Shown: piece after piece, positions 14,991-22,852 of the stretch
Numbering within the stretch: the stretch's first letter is position 1
Layout of the letters: every line of letters starts with the position of its first letter
Assembly: GCA_026392155.1 (NCBI GenBank)
Contig: JAPLCP010000066.1
Location: 1-33,705, forward strand
Length of the DNA: 33,705 nt
Reading direction: 5' to 3'
Source of the DNA: Armatimonadota bacterium
Lineage (GTDB): Bacteria > Armatimonadota > Armatimonadia > Armatimonadales > Armatimonadaceae
Position numbers and translations under genes: made by a program
The notes under the pieces: model-generated
The model's database searches: none
The model's input: the letters and a program-made list of their open reading frames with translations, nothing else
Told to the model about the DNA's origin: nothing

Positions 14991-15862
14991 GTCACCTCAT
15001 CGCGATAGGGCAAGCCCGGCTGCGCCCCCGCCCGCGTCACTTTTACGGCAGCAGCGGCGCAAGCAAAGACAATTGCACGATCCAGCGGCTCTCCACGGGC
15101 CAGCTCGACCGCCAGAGCGCCGGTGAAGCAGTCGCCTGCCGCAACCGTGTCCACGGGAATCACCGAGGGAGCGGGGAAGCTCTGCGGAGACGTGCCGAGC
15201 TGCTCAAGCTGCGCTCCCCCGGCCCCGAGCGTGGTGATGAGGGTCTTGACTCCCCCGGCCAGAAGCGCCGCGCTTCCTCCAAGTAGCGCGCACTCGCTCT
15301 GGTTGGGCGTGAGAATCGCTAGCTTCACTAAAATCTCCCGAGGCAGAGCCCGCGCCGGGGCCGGGTTGAGCAGCACGGGAATCCCGCGCGAAAAGCCTGC
15401 TTCCACTGCGGCAAAGACCGCCTCATCGGGGATTTCTAGCGAGAGAACGATAAGTTTCGCTTCGTCAAACGCGGCGCTGGCGGCGGCGATATCGGCAGCA
15501 CGGAGGCAAGCGTTGGCCCCTGGGGCGACCACTATGCTATTCTCTCCCGTGATTTGATCTACGGCGATGAGCGCTACGCCCGAGGCAACACCGGGCGTGG
15601 TGAAGACAAAGTGCGTGTCCAGCCCCTCACGCTCGAAGCTCGCCCTCGCCGCCGTCCCGTAGGCATCGTCGCCGACACGGGCGATAAAGCAAACATCGCC
15701 TCCCAGACGCGCTGCGGCCACGGCTTGATTTGCCCCCTTGCCGCCCGCGACGGTCTGAAGCGCCCCCCCCAAGATCGTCTGGCCAGGCGCGGGGATTTTG
15801 GGGACGGCGACAACGAGGTCCGTGTTGGAGCTACCCACGACGACGATCTTAGGATGCATCAT
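14984..15862 (-). CDS. rbsK: Ribokinase (PfkB family sugar kinase)
   Basis: The 292-residue product shows the PfkB family signatures: N-terminal 'VVVGSSNTDLVVAVPKIP', the sugar-binding 'GGKGANQAVAAARLGG' and C-terminal 'DTVAAGDCFTGALA' with the catalytic aspartate D244 and anion hole. These, and the length, fit ribokinase, which phosphorylates D-ribose to ribose 5-phosphate in the cytosol. No ribose transporter or RbsD lies nearby, so the physiological substrate could be another pentose or a nucleoside. The ATG at 15862 (a second follows directly) is 6 nt after TAGAAT, part of a symmetric divergent promoter with the next gene. Confidence 0.88.
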   Translation of the reverse strand: MMHPKIVVVGSSNTDLVVAVPKIPAPGQTILGGALQTVAGGKGANQAVAAARLGGDVCFIARVGDDAYGTAARASFEREGLDTHFVFTTPGVASGVALIAVDQITGENSIVVAPGANACLRAADIAAASAAFDEAKLIVLSLEIPDEAVFAAVEAGFSRGIPVLLNPAPARALPREILVKLAILTPNQSECALLGGSAALLAGGVKTLITTLGAGGAQLEQLGTSPQSFPAPSVIPVDTVAAGDCFTGALAVELARGEPLDRAIVFACAAAAVKVTRAGAQPGLPYRDEVTV

Positions 15863-15867
15863 GGAGG

Positions 15868-15898
15868 TATTCTACCTGGTGCATCGTCGGGTAGAATA
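15868..15898. promoter_or_regulatory. Symmetric divergent leaderless promoter pair
   Basis: TATTCTACC (15868-15876) and GGTAGAATA (15890-15898) are perfect 9-bp inverted repeats. Each arm contains a TAGAAT -10 box for one direction: minus (15874-15869) for ribokinase, plus (15892-15897) for the 15904 gene. Each box is 6 nt from its start codon. The two hexamers are separated by 17 bp, so each occupies the -35 position of the other. Confidence 0.7.
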
Positions 15899-15903
15899 GG
15901 TTT

Positions 15904-17094
15904 ATGCTGGCACCTTTCTTATGCCTCCTGCTGATCCTCACTGAGCCTATTTCTTATAAAATTGCCTTCATGGATGGCACGAAGACCGCTGCGAAGCTCA
16001 CGCTCTCGGCAAGCCCCGACGGGCCGGTGCGTGTCGAGTCCGACGATACCATCTCCACGTTTCGTCCCTATGCCGTCAGTGGTGCCACAGCGACCGTCGT
16101 GGGAAAGCTCTCGCGCTGGGAAGCCTTGCCCATCCGAGGGGGCTGGAAGCTCCAGAAGCCACTGGGGGGCGTGATTCCACTAGACGCGCCGCTACTCACC
16201 TTCCACGACCTGCGGCTCTTTCTGGGCAAGCGGATCGCGGAGCTCGAGGTGGCCGGCAAGCCGCTGCGGTTCTGGCAGCTTGGCTACACCAGCGAGCGGC
16301 CCGCACTGGACTTGGTGGAGCTGACATCGGATGGCACGATTCCGATGCAGGTGGGGGGCAAGCGGGTAGTCGCCAAGCGCTACCAGGCCAAGGTGACCCT
16401 GGGGCTGAACCAGAAAGTCGAGCGCAGCACGATCCATCTGGGGCCGTCGGGGGAGCTAATCAATGCGAGCCCACCCTTTGTGAGTGCGGACTTGCGGGCA
16501 CAGACACTTTTGGCGGAAGCGCCGAGTGGTGGACTGGTCATGACCTACCGCCTGCCCGGCTACACCCTTCGTGCGGAGCCATCCGAGGGAGGCTACCAGG
16601 TAAAAGTGCTGGTGGACGATAAGGCGATCCCGGGAAGTGTCATCACGGATCTGACGGGCAAGCCACTTCGCATCGAGAACGAGTTTCCCGGCAAACCCTT
16701 TGTCGGACTGGTCGAGTCGGGGAGCTTGAACTGGAGCATGGACACCCCTCAAATCTCCCGGACGGTCTTGCCTGACCCTGACGACATTGTGCTCTTTCCA
16801 CCCCAGCTCTTTGCCACGGCGGCGTGGGAGAAGAGATTCACGTCGGTGGGCGAGTCGCATGAGGCGGTTCTTTTGCTGATGCATGATGGCCTCCCCGATG
16901 AGCTCACGATTGAGCGCGTTGCCGACCCTGCCGAGGGCTTGCACCGCTATCGCTTTACCAGCGAGAGCTTTAAGGCCGATTTCATCACCGACGGCACTCG
17001 ACTACGCCTCTTGCGCCGTCCCGAGGGGAGCCAAGTGGTATCTGGTGATGGCGAGACGCTAGGAGCGGCCTTCCCGATCCTCGCCTGGCCGTAG
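15904..17094 (+). CDS. Hypothetical exported protein
   Basis: The 396-residue protein has a short hydrophobic N-terminus (residues 1-14, 'MLAPFLCLLLILTE') that could be a signal peptide or lipoprotein-like leader, with a cysteine at position 7. The rest is predicted beta-rich: 'ELEVAGKPLRFWQLGYTSER', 'AKVTLGLNQKVERSTIHLG' and 'GLVMTYRLPGYTLRAEPSEG' look like antiparallel strand pairs. I do not recognise a family. The ATG is 6 nt after a TAGAAT box, so the messenger is probably leaderless. Its last 36 bp overlap the end of the convergent aminotransferase gene. Confidence 0.7.
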   Translation: MLAPFLCLLLILTEPISYKIAFMDGTKTAAKLTLSASPDGPVRVESDDTISTFRPYAVSGATATVVGKLSRWEALPIRGGWKLQKPLGGVIPLDAPLLTFHDLRLFLGKRIAELEVAGKPLRFWQLGYTSERPALDLVELTSDGTIPMQVGGKRVVAKRYQAKVTLGLNQKVERSTIHLGPSGELINASPPFVSADLRAQTLLAEAPSGGLVMTYRLPGYTLRAEPSEGGYQVKVLVDDKAIPGSVITDLTGKPLRIENEFPGKPFVGLVESGSLNWSMDTPQISRTVLPDPDDIVLFPPQLFATAAWEKRFTSVGESHEAVLLLMHDGLPDELTIERVADPAEGLHRYRFTSESFKADFITDGTRLRLLRRPEGSQVVSGDGETLGAAFPILAWP

Positions 17095-18261
17095 GCTGTG
17101 TAGGAGTGCCGTCGCACGCTCCAGAGTCTCGGGCTTTTTGCAGTAGCAGAAGCGAATGAGCCGGGCACCGTCGGCACGGTTTTTAAAGAAGCTACTGCCG
17201 GGCACTATCGCCAGGCCCCGCTCACGCACCAGCCACTGCGCCAGTGCTTGGTCATCGGGGAGGCCGAACGCTTCTAACCAGCGCGACGCGTCGGCGAGAA
17301 TGTAGTAGGCTCCGGGCGGTGTCTCCGCGATAAGGCCGACGTCGCGCACGACTTGCAGAAAGCGATCCCGCTTCTCTTTGTACTTTGCCGTCAGCTCCGC
17401 GTAGTAGGAGTCCGGGAAGCCCAGCGCCACGGCCGCGCCCTCCTGAAGCGGTGCGGCAGCTCCTACCGTCAGAAAATCATGGACACGCCGGATCGCTACG
17501 GTCGCTTCTGGGGGGGCGATGAGCCAGCCGATTCTCCAGCCTGTCGCACTGTAGGTCTTAGAGAGGCCGGTGATCGTCACCGTGCGCTCCGCCATTCCCT
17601 CAAGATCCGCGAGGCGGCGGTGCGCGCCGTCGTAGACTAGGTGCTCGTAGATCTCATCGGTGATCGCAACAACGTCCCACGTCTGGCAGAGCGCCGCAAT
17701 CCAGCCCAGCTCCTCGGCTGTGAAAACTTTCCCCGTGGGGTTGTGGGGCGTGTTGACGATAATCGCTCTTGTTTTCTCATTAAACGCCGCCGCCAGCTCC
17801 TCAGGATCGAGCCGCCACGTCGGGGCATGGAGTCGCACGAATCTTGGCGTTGCGCCCGAGAGCACGGCATCCGGGCCGTAGTTTTCATAGAACGGCTCAA
17901 AGACAATCACTTCGTCGCCGGGATCGGTGAGGGCCAGTAGCGCTGCCATCATCGCCTCGGTTGCGCCACAGGCTACCGTGATCTCCCGCTCTGGATCAGG
18001 GCGAACTCCATAGTGTCGCTCCGTTTTTACCGCAATCGCTTCTCGTAGCGACTTCGCGCCCCAGGTAATCGCGTACTGATTGATGTCGCTCTGAATCGCT
18101 GCGCACGCCGCCTCTTTCATCGCCTCGGGTGCTGGAAAGTCTGGAAAACCTTGTGCGAGATTGACGCCGCCGGGGCCACCATGGGCCAGAAAAAGGCGGG
18201 TCATCTCCCGGATCACGGACTCCTGAAACTGTGCGGCTTTTTGCGACGTACGAATGGGCAT
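17059..18261 (-). CDS. Class I/II PLP-dependent aminotransferase
   Basis: The 400-residue enzyme has fold-type I aminotransferase landmarks: 'NLAQGFPDFPAPEAM' at the N-terminus, 'NTPHNPTGKVF' with PLP-binding N174, 'ITDEIYEHLVYDG' with D202 and Y205, the Schiff-base lysine K235 in 'GLSKTYSATGWRIGW', and the substrate-carboxylate arginine in 'ARLIRFCY'. The 'LAQGFPDF' start is typical of kynurenine/glutamine transaminase and methionine aminotransferase (YbdL-like) members, so an aromatic or methionine 2-oxo acid is the likely partner. Cytosolic. The ATG is 8 nt after TAAAAT, within a symmetric divergent promoter. The frame overlaps the convergent 15904 gene by 36 bp. Confidence 0.88.
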   Translation of the reverse strand: MPIRTSQKAAQFQESVIREMTRLFLAHGGPGGVNLAQGFPDFPAPEAMKEAACAAIQSDINQYAITWGAKSLREAIAVKTERHYGVRPDPEREITVACGATEAMMAALLALTDPGDEVIVFEPFYENYGPDAVLSGATPRFVRLHAPTWRLDPEELAAAFNEKTRAIIVNTPHNPTGKVFTAEELGWIAALCQTWDVVAITDEIYEHLVYDGAHRRLADLEGMAERTVTITGLSKTYSATGWRIGWLIAPPEATVAIRRVHDFLTVGAAAPLQEGAAVALGFPDSYYAELTAKYKEKRDRFLQVVRDVGLIAETPPGAYYILADASRWLEAFGLPDDQALAQWLVRERGLAIVPGSSFFKNRADGARLIRFCYCKKPETLERATALLHSLRPGEDREGRS

Positions 18262-18268
18262 GGTGGCC

Positions 18269-18302
18269 TATTTTACCCCGGTTCACCGTGCGGGGTAGAA
18301 TA
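18269..18302. promoter_or_regulatory. Second symmetric divergent promoter pair
   Basis: TATTTTACCCCG (18269-18280) and CGGGGTAGAATA (18291-18302) are 12-bp inverted repeats with one mismatch and a 10-bp centre. The left arm holds TAAAAT reading toward the aminotransferase (8 nt before its ATG); the right arm holds TAGAAT (18296-18301) reading toward yaaA (12 nt before its ATG). The -10 hexamers are 20 bp apart. Confidence 0.65.
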
Positions 18303-18313
18303 CGACCCAGACC

Positions 18314-19099
18314 ATGCGCATCCTGCTTCCGCCCTCAGAGGGTAAGACGACACCAAGTAAAGGCAAGCCGTTAGAGCTCGCAAGCCTACTCTTCCCCGAG
18401 CTTGCCGCGCCACGCCAGCAGCTTCTGGATACACTTACCACGCTCTGCACCAATGAGCCTCAGCAGGCGCGGCGAGTGCTGGGGCTGACCGAAAACCAAA
18501 CCGACGAAGTCTTACGCAACCAAGGACTCTTGAGTGCGCCAACAGCCCCGGCGTGGCAGGTCTACACCGGCGTGCTCTACGGCCAGCTCGATACGGCGAC
18601 TCTTACCCAAGCCCAGCGGCAGAAGCTCACCGACTCGGTCTGGATCGCCAGTGCGCTCTTTGGTTTTGTCGGGTTCGCCGATCCGATTCCCGCCTACCGC
18701 CTCTCGGGAGACGCGACTCTCCCCGGACTTGGTGGCCTGGCGGGCTTCTGGCGCGACTCTCTTACGCCGCTCTTGGAAAGTCAGTCCGAGCTCTTGCTCG
18801 ATCTACGCTCGGGGAGCTACGTGAAGCTAGGGCCGCTGCCTGCCTCTGTGGCGGAGCGTGCCGTGGTGCCGCGCGTGCTTCAGAAGATGCCTACGGGGCC
18901 GCCTAAGCTCATCACCCACTTCAATAAAGCCACCAAAGGACGCATCGTCCGAGCGATCGCACAGTACCGGGGGAAGCTTCGAACCGCACAAGATCTAGCG
19001 CAGCTTGTTGCCACTCTGGGAGCGGATGTGGAGCTTTTGCCTCTTACGAAGCCGGGCCAGGCGCAACAGCTTGAGATAGTGCTACTCAACTTAGGGTAA
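18314..19099 (+). CDS. yaaA: YaaA family peroxide stress/DNA-binding protein
   Basis: The 261-residue protein matches the YaaA (DUF328, UPF0246) family: start 'MRILLPPSEGKTTP', middle 'VYTGVLYGQLDTATLTQAQR', 'WIASALFGFVGFADPIPAYRLS' split by the family's usual spacing, and the conserved 'GRIVRAIAQYRGKLRTAQDL' near the end. E. coli YaaA lowers intracellular free iron and protects DNA under peroxide stress; the fold has a helix-hairpin-helix-like DNA-binding cradle. Length agrees with the family (about 255-260). It has a short leader (12 nt from TAGAAT to ATG) without a Shine-Dalgarno. The kinase-like gene follows 12 nt after its stop. Confidence 0.88.
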   Translation: MRILLPPSEGKTTPSKGKPLELASLLFPELAAPRQQLLDTLTTLCTNEPQQARRVLGLTENQTDEVLRNQGLLSAPTAPAWQVYTGVLYGQLDTATLTQAQRQKLTDSVWIASALFGFVGFADPIPAYRLSGDATLPGLGGLAGFWRDSLTPLLESQSELLLDLRSGSYVKLGPLPASVAERAVVPRVLQKMPTGPPKLITHFNKATKGRIVRAIAQYRGKLRTAQDLAQLVATLGADVELLPLTKPGQAQQLEIVLLNLG

Positions 19100-19106
19100 A
19101 ATAGGA
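19092..19106 (+). promoter_or_regulatory. GGGTAAAATA -10 element with AGGAGG
   Basis: AGGGTAAAATAGGAGG overlaps the end of yaaA: a TAAAAT box is followed directly by a strong AGGAGG ribosome binding site and, 9 nt after the hexamer, the ATG at 19112. Translation may come from read-through using the AGGAGG or from a leaderless start. Confidence 0.45.
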
Positions 19107-19111
19107 GGCAC

Positions 19112-20986
19112 ATGAGGCTTAATCAGGCGGAGGCTAGCGAGAGTAGTTACAGCAGTACTCGGCAAGGGCGCTCTGAGTGGCCCGATGCAGTGGCCTACCG
19201 CGAGGCAATCCAGAGTCCAGGACTAACCTTAGGTGATCCCTTACTGACCGGGGTGAAAGTCGCGGAGAACCGGCAGGGGCTGCCCATTGCCTACACGGGG
19301 CGCTTTGCCGTGGTGTTTCGCCTACGCGGCCACGATGGCACGGACTGGGCGCTACGCTGCTTTACCAACCCGCAAGGAAGCTACGGAATCACTCGGGGGA
19401 CACGCTACCGACTTCTGGCCACGCAGATCGCCAACCTCGACGATGTCTTTGTGCCGTTTCGCTTTGTGGAGAGCGGGATGCGGATCGCGGGGAAGTGGTA
19501 CCCGACCATTGCGATGCGCTGGGCACAGGGAACGACATTAGGGCGCTGGGTAGAGCACAACCGAGACAATCCCGAGCGCCTGCGTCGCTTGGTGGGCTCG
19601 CTGGGGGAGCTACTCCAGCGCTTGGAAGCCGCGAGCATGGCCCACGGCGACTGGCAGCACGACAACCTCCTGATCAACGATGATGGTAGCCAGATCACTC
19701 TTGTGGACTACGATGGAATGTTTGTGCCAGGGCTGGAGGGCTATCCGTCGCCGGAGCTGGGGCACGTAAACTACCAGCATCCAGAGCGGCAAGTCCAGCA
19801 CTTTGGAGTCGGGCTGGACCGCTTTGCCTGCCTCGTGATGCAGACGGCTCTGCTGGCGATTGCCCGCGATCCAAGCCTCTGGATCAAGTTTGGCGATGGT
19901 GAGAGCCTTCTTTTTAAAGCCTCGGATCTACGCGACCCGGAAGGCTCGCCCGTCTTTTCCGCACTGCGGGCACAAGCGGAGCTAGATCAGGACAAAGAGC
20001 TCGCGGACTCTCTGGCTCGTCTGGGCGATGCCCTCGCCCACGGCCCCGACTCCACCTTGCTTCCCACGATTATCACGGAGCCGCCCAAGCCACTCCCCGC
20101 AGAGCTTGTTGGCCCCCCCGAGCCCACGGTTCAGGAACGCCATGAGAAGGCCGAGAACTTAGACTGGATTCAGACCTACAGCGAAGTGGTCACGCACGAC
20201 AAGTGGTGGCAGGCGGGCACCAGCTACCGCCACATGGGGCAGCGCCAGGCCACCAAGGATGTCTTCCGCTACCTAAACCAGCTCAATGAGTCGGTATTTG
20301 CCGAGAAAGAAAAGAGTAATCTCTTCGCCGTCCGGGCGGCGCTGGCGGGCGTATTGGTGGTGGCACTGCTCCTTGCGCAGGTGGTGCCAGGAACCTACTT
20401 GCCGCTGTTCTTGCTCCTCTGGCTAGTCAATGCTGTTGGGATTGGCTACGCCAACTGGCCCCACCGCAAGCTCCTCGATGAGCTCAACGCCGAGATCGCC
20501 AAGATGACCCAGCTTGCCGCGGAGCGCAAAGACCGGGTTGCCACCCGCAACCGGGGAGCCTCGCCGCAGGCCTTGCAAGCCGCTCAAGGGGCGCAAGCGG
20601 ACTATGTGGCGGAGAAATTGCGCCAAGTTCCGGTGAACCGCGTGATTACCATTCACGGGATGCCGGTTCAGGTCAAGCGTGAGCTGGAAGCGGTCGGAGT
20701 GACCAACGCGCTGGAGCTCTCGCGCCGCACCAATCTACCCGGCATTCCGCAGCACCAGATCACGACTCTCCAAACGTGGTGCCGCGAGATGGAAAAAGAG
20801 TTTGAGGACGAGTGGCGCAAGTTCAGTGCATCGGCGAAGAATGTCAATGTCGATATCCAGCGCCTAGAGATGGAAGTCGCTGAGTTTGAGCGGGAGAGCA
20901 CCCGGCTTCAAAAAGAGCGCGAGCAGTTCCCCACGACGACCCTACGCGCCTATCTGAAGAAGCTCCTGCCCTTTCTGAAGATCTGA
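19112..20986 (+). CDS. Kinase-like protein with membrane helices and helix-hairpin-helix-like region
   Basis: In this 624-residue protein, residues about 60-240 form a protein-kinase-like fold: 'TDWALRCFTNP' (R82 where the ATP-anchoring lysine is usual), catalytic loop 'HGDWQHDNLLI' (H178, D180, N185) and metal site 'LVDYDGMFVPGLEG' (D199, D201). The 'SPELGHVNYQHPER' segment is typical of the atypical kinases found with vWA and PP2C partners in bacterial ternary systems. Two adjacent membrane helices follow (about 408-455), then a helix-hairpin-helix-like stretch ('VITIHGMPVQVKRELEAVGV') and a long coiled coil to near the C-terminus. No vWA or phosphatase gene is adjacent. xerC-like gene starts 5 nt after its stop. 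Confidence 0.7.
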   Translation: MRLNQAEASESSYSSTRQGRSEWPDAVAYREAIQSPGLTLGDPLLTGVKVAENRQGLPIAYTGRFAVVFRLRGHDGTDWALRCFTNPQGSYGITRGTRYRLLATQIANLDDVFVPFRFVESGMRIAGKWYPTIAMRWAQGTTLGRWVEHNRDNPERLRRLVGSLGELLQRLEAASMAHGDWQHDNLLINDDGSQITLVDYDGMFVPGLEGYPSPELGHVNYQHPERQVQHFGVGLDRFACLVMQTALLAIARDPSLWIKFGDGESLLFKASDLRDPEGSPVFSALRAQAELDQDKELADSLARLGDALAHGPDSTLLPTIITEPPKPLPAELVGPPEPTVQERHEKAENLDWIQTYSEVVTHDKWWQAGTSYRHMGQRQATKDVFRYLNQLNESVFAEKEKSNLFAVRAALAGVLVVALLLAQVVPGTYLPLFLLLWLVNAVGIGYANWPHRKLLDELNAEIAKMTQLAAERKDRVATRNRGASPQALQAAQGAQADYVAEKLRQVPVNRVITIHGMPVQVKRELEAVGVTNALELSRRTNLPGIPQHQITTLQTWCREMEKEFEDEWRKFSASAKNVNVDIQRLEMEVAEFERESTRLQKEREQFPTTTLRAYLKKLLPFLKI

Positions 20987-20991
20987 CTCCG

Positions 20992-21825
20992 ATGGGCATT
21001 GACGATTTCCTGACGCATCTTCGTGCGGAGCGCGGCCTTTCGGAGAACACAGCAGCGGCCTATCGGTGTGACCTTGCGCAGTGGGAAAAGAGCCAGCTCC
21101 CTCTCACCCCCGAGGGGATTGAGCGTTATCTGGCGCAGCTTTATGCCAAAGGCATGGCCCCAAGCACGATTGCCCGGAAGCGTGCCGCACTGTCGTCGTA
21201 CTGTCGGTTTCTGAGCCGTGAGGGAGAGCTGGAGACCAACCCGGTGGCGGTGGCCGTAGGCTTAACACGCCTGGAGCGCAAGCTGCCTCATACGCTGACG
21301 ACCGCGCAGCTTTTGGAGCTGCTTCGTACCCCCGACCGTACCACGGCAAAAGGACGGCGCGATGCAGCACTGTTAGAGCTACTCTACGCAGGTGGCTTGC
21401 GTCTTTCGGAGGCGCAGCACCTGCGCTGGGGCGATCTTTCCCCCCAGCAGGGGAGCATTCTCGTGCGTGGCAAGGGCGGAAAAGAGCGCTATGTGCCGCT
21501 AGCCGCTGTCGTGTTTGAAAGCCTGCTGACCCTGCGCCCCGATGGGGTCGATGCAAAGCCGCTTGACCCTGTTTTTGCGGGAGTGGGGCGGGTGACTCTC
21601 TGGCGGGCGGTGAAGGAGAATGTCGCGGCGGCTGGGCTCGGAGAGAGACCCTCGCCGCACTGGCTACGTCATAGCTTCGCCACCCATCTGCTCAACCACG
21701 GTGCGGATCTACGGGCCATTCAGGAGCTGCTGGGCCACGCTCGCATTACCACCACCCAGATCTACACCCATGTCGCCACCGAACGTCTGCGTGTCGCCTA
21801 CCGCGCTGCGCATCCACGGGCCTAG
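20992..21825 (+). CDS. XerC/XerD-type tyrosine recombinase
   Basis: The 277-residue enzyme has an N-terminal SAM-like core-binding domain ('FLTHLRAERGLSENTAAAY', residues 6-24) and a C-terminal catalytic domain with the complete set of tyrosine-recombinase residues: R137 ('GGLRLSE'), K161 ('RGKGGKERYVPL'), H223 and R226 ('HWLRHSFATHLL'), H249 ('LGHARI') and nucleophile Y258 ('TQIYTHV'). Xer proteins resolve chromosome dimers at dif; this one is slightly shorter than E. coli XerC/D (298). I cannot tell XerC from XerD or exclude an integron- or phage-like role, but the closeness to housekeeping genes and lack of att-like repeats favour a Xer role. It ends before a bidirectional terminator. Confidence 0.9.
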   Translation: MGIDDFLTHLRAERGLSENTAAAYRCDLAQWEKSQLPLTPEGIERYLAQLYAKGMAPSTIARKRAALSSYCRFLSREGELETNPVAVAVGLTRLERKLPHTLTTAQLLELLRTPDRTTAKGRRDAALLELLYAGGLRLSEAQHLRWGDLSPQQGSILVRGKGGKERYVPLAAVVFESLLTLRPDGVDAKPLDPVFAGVGRVTLWRAVKENVAAAGLGERPSPHWLRHSFATHLLNHGADLRAIQELLGHARITTTQIYTHVATERLRVAYRAAHPRA

Positions 21826-21856
21826 TCTCTCAGAGACGCACGCTTCCTATCGAACC

Positions 21857-21900
21857 TAAAAAAACCAGCCTCCACATGAAAATGCGGAGGCTGGTCTTTA
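21857..21900. terminator. Bidirectional rho-independent terminator with GAAA loop
   Basis: ACCAGCCTCC (21864-21873) pairs with GGAGGCTGGT (21886-21895); after one mismatch three more pairs close a GAAA tetraloop (21878-21881). On the minus strand the stem is followed by seven Ts, so it mainly ends the S6-SSB-S18 transcript; on the plus strand the weaker TCTTTATA tail serves the Xer gene. Confidence 0.9.
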
Positions 21901-21930
21901 TACGCTTAACCGTATCGTCGCAGGTTTTAC

Positions 21931-22188
21931 TTAGACACCGTCGGCGACAAACGGGAGCAGGGCGATCTCACGAGCACGCTTGATGGCCTGTGCCAGCGGA
22001 CGCTGGTGCTTGGCGCTGGTGCCGGTGGTACGGCGGGGCAGGATCTTGCCGCGCTCGCTGACAAAACGTCGCAGAAGAGAGACGTTCTTATAGTCAATGA
22101 AATCTACTTTCTGCACGGTGAAGTAGCAGACTTTTCGCTTGACTTTTTTGAATTTACGGGGCTTAACCGTCTTTGAAATGGTTGCCAT
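21931..22188 (-). CDS. rpsR: 30S ribosomal protein S18
   Basis: The 85-residue product has the basic N-terminus and the S18 core '[20 protein letters not shown]' and '[20 protein letters not shown]', followed by '[11 protein letters not shown]'. S18 binds S6 on the platform of the 30S subunit. AAGGAAAATTAAA precedes the ATG and closely resembles the initiation region of rpsF. Gene order rpsF-ssb-rpsR is the classic arrangement; L9 (rplI), often next, is absent here and a terminator follows instead. Confidence 0.97.
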   Translation of the reverse strand: MATISKTVKPRKFKKVKRKVCYFTVQKVDFIDYKNVSLLRRFVSERGKILPRRTTGTSAKHQRPLAQAIKRAREIALLPFVADGV

Positions 22189-22211
22189 TTTAATTTTCCT
22201 TAGCTCTATTA

Positions 22212-22754
22212 CTACTCAGCAAACGGGTCGCTGAGGTCGCTGTCATCGTAGTTATTCTCGGGCATCTGCCGTGCACGTCCACCGCCACCACCTGCGTAGC
22301 CAGCCTGTGGGCGTGCCGCCGGTGCTGCGGATCGCTCGTAGCCGCCACCCCGTGCTGCCGGAGCGGCTGCGGGTTGCTCATAGCCACCTGCATAGCCGCC
22401 CGCCTCACCACCTTCTCCGTCACGGGCTCGGTCGAGCCCCTTGAGGTTGTCGGCGACGATCTCAGCGGCCTTGCGCTTCTGGCCATCTTGGGTCTGGTAC
22501 TCACGGATCTGCAGGCGGCCCTCGACGGCAACCAGCCTGCCTTTGGTGAGATACTGCGACGCAAACTCGGCACTCTGGCGCCAAGCGACGATGTCAATAA
22601 AATCGGCTTGCTTCTCCTGCCCTTGTTGTCGGGCTTCTTGAGAGAGGGGCCGATCCACGGCGATTCGAAACTGTGCCACGGCGATTCCCGAGGGGGTATA
22701 TTTCAGTTCGGGATCTGCTACCAGACGCCCGATTAAGATCACGCGATTCAACAT
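22212..22754 (-). CDS. ssb: Single-stranded DNA-binding protein
   Basis: The 180-residue SSB has an N-terminal OB fold (residues 1-105: '[20 protein letters not shown]', 'FRIAVDRP', '[20 protein letters not shown]', '[18 protein letters not shown]'), then a Gly/Ala/Gln-rich flexible linker and an acidic tip ending 'DLSDPFAE'. It binds ssDNA, presumably as a tetramer, in replication and repair. ATG 22754 begins exactly at the conserved start and has AAGGAT about 9 nt upstream. The usual SSB tip ends in D-I-P-F with phenylalanine last; here two residues follow it. Confidence 0.95.
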   Translation of the reverse strand: MLNRVILIGRLVADPELKYTPSGIAVAQFRIAVDRPLSQEARQQGQEKQADFIDIVAWRQSAEFASQYLTKGRLVAVEGRLQIREYQTQDGQKRKAAEIVADNLKGLDRARDGEGGEAGGYAGGYEQPAAAPAARGGGYERSAAPAARPQAGYAGGGGGRARQMPENNYDDSDLSDPFAE

Positions 22755-22852
22755 TCTCTTTTTATCCTTCACTCACAGACAATCTGTAAGTCACTAAAGT
22801 CAACACTCACTTCACCTAGCCCTTAAGAGCGTCTCCCAGCGCTGGTGATCAA

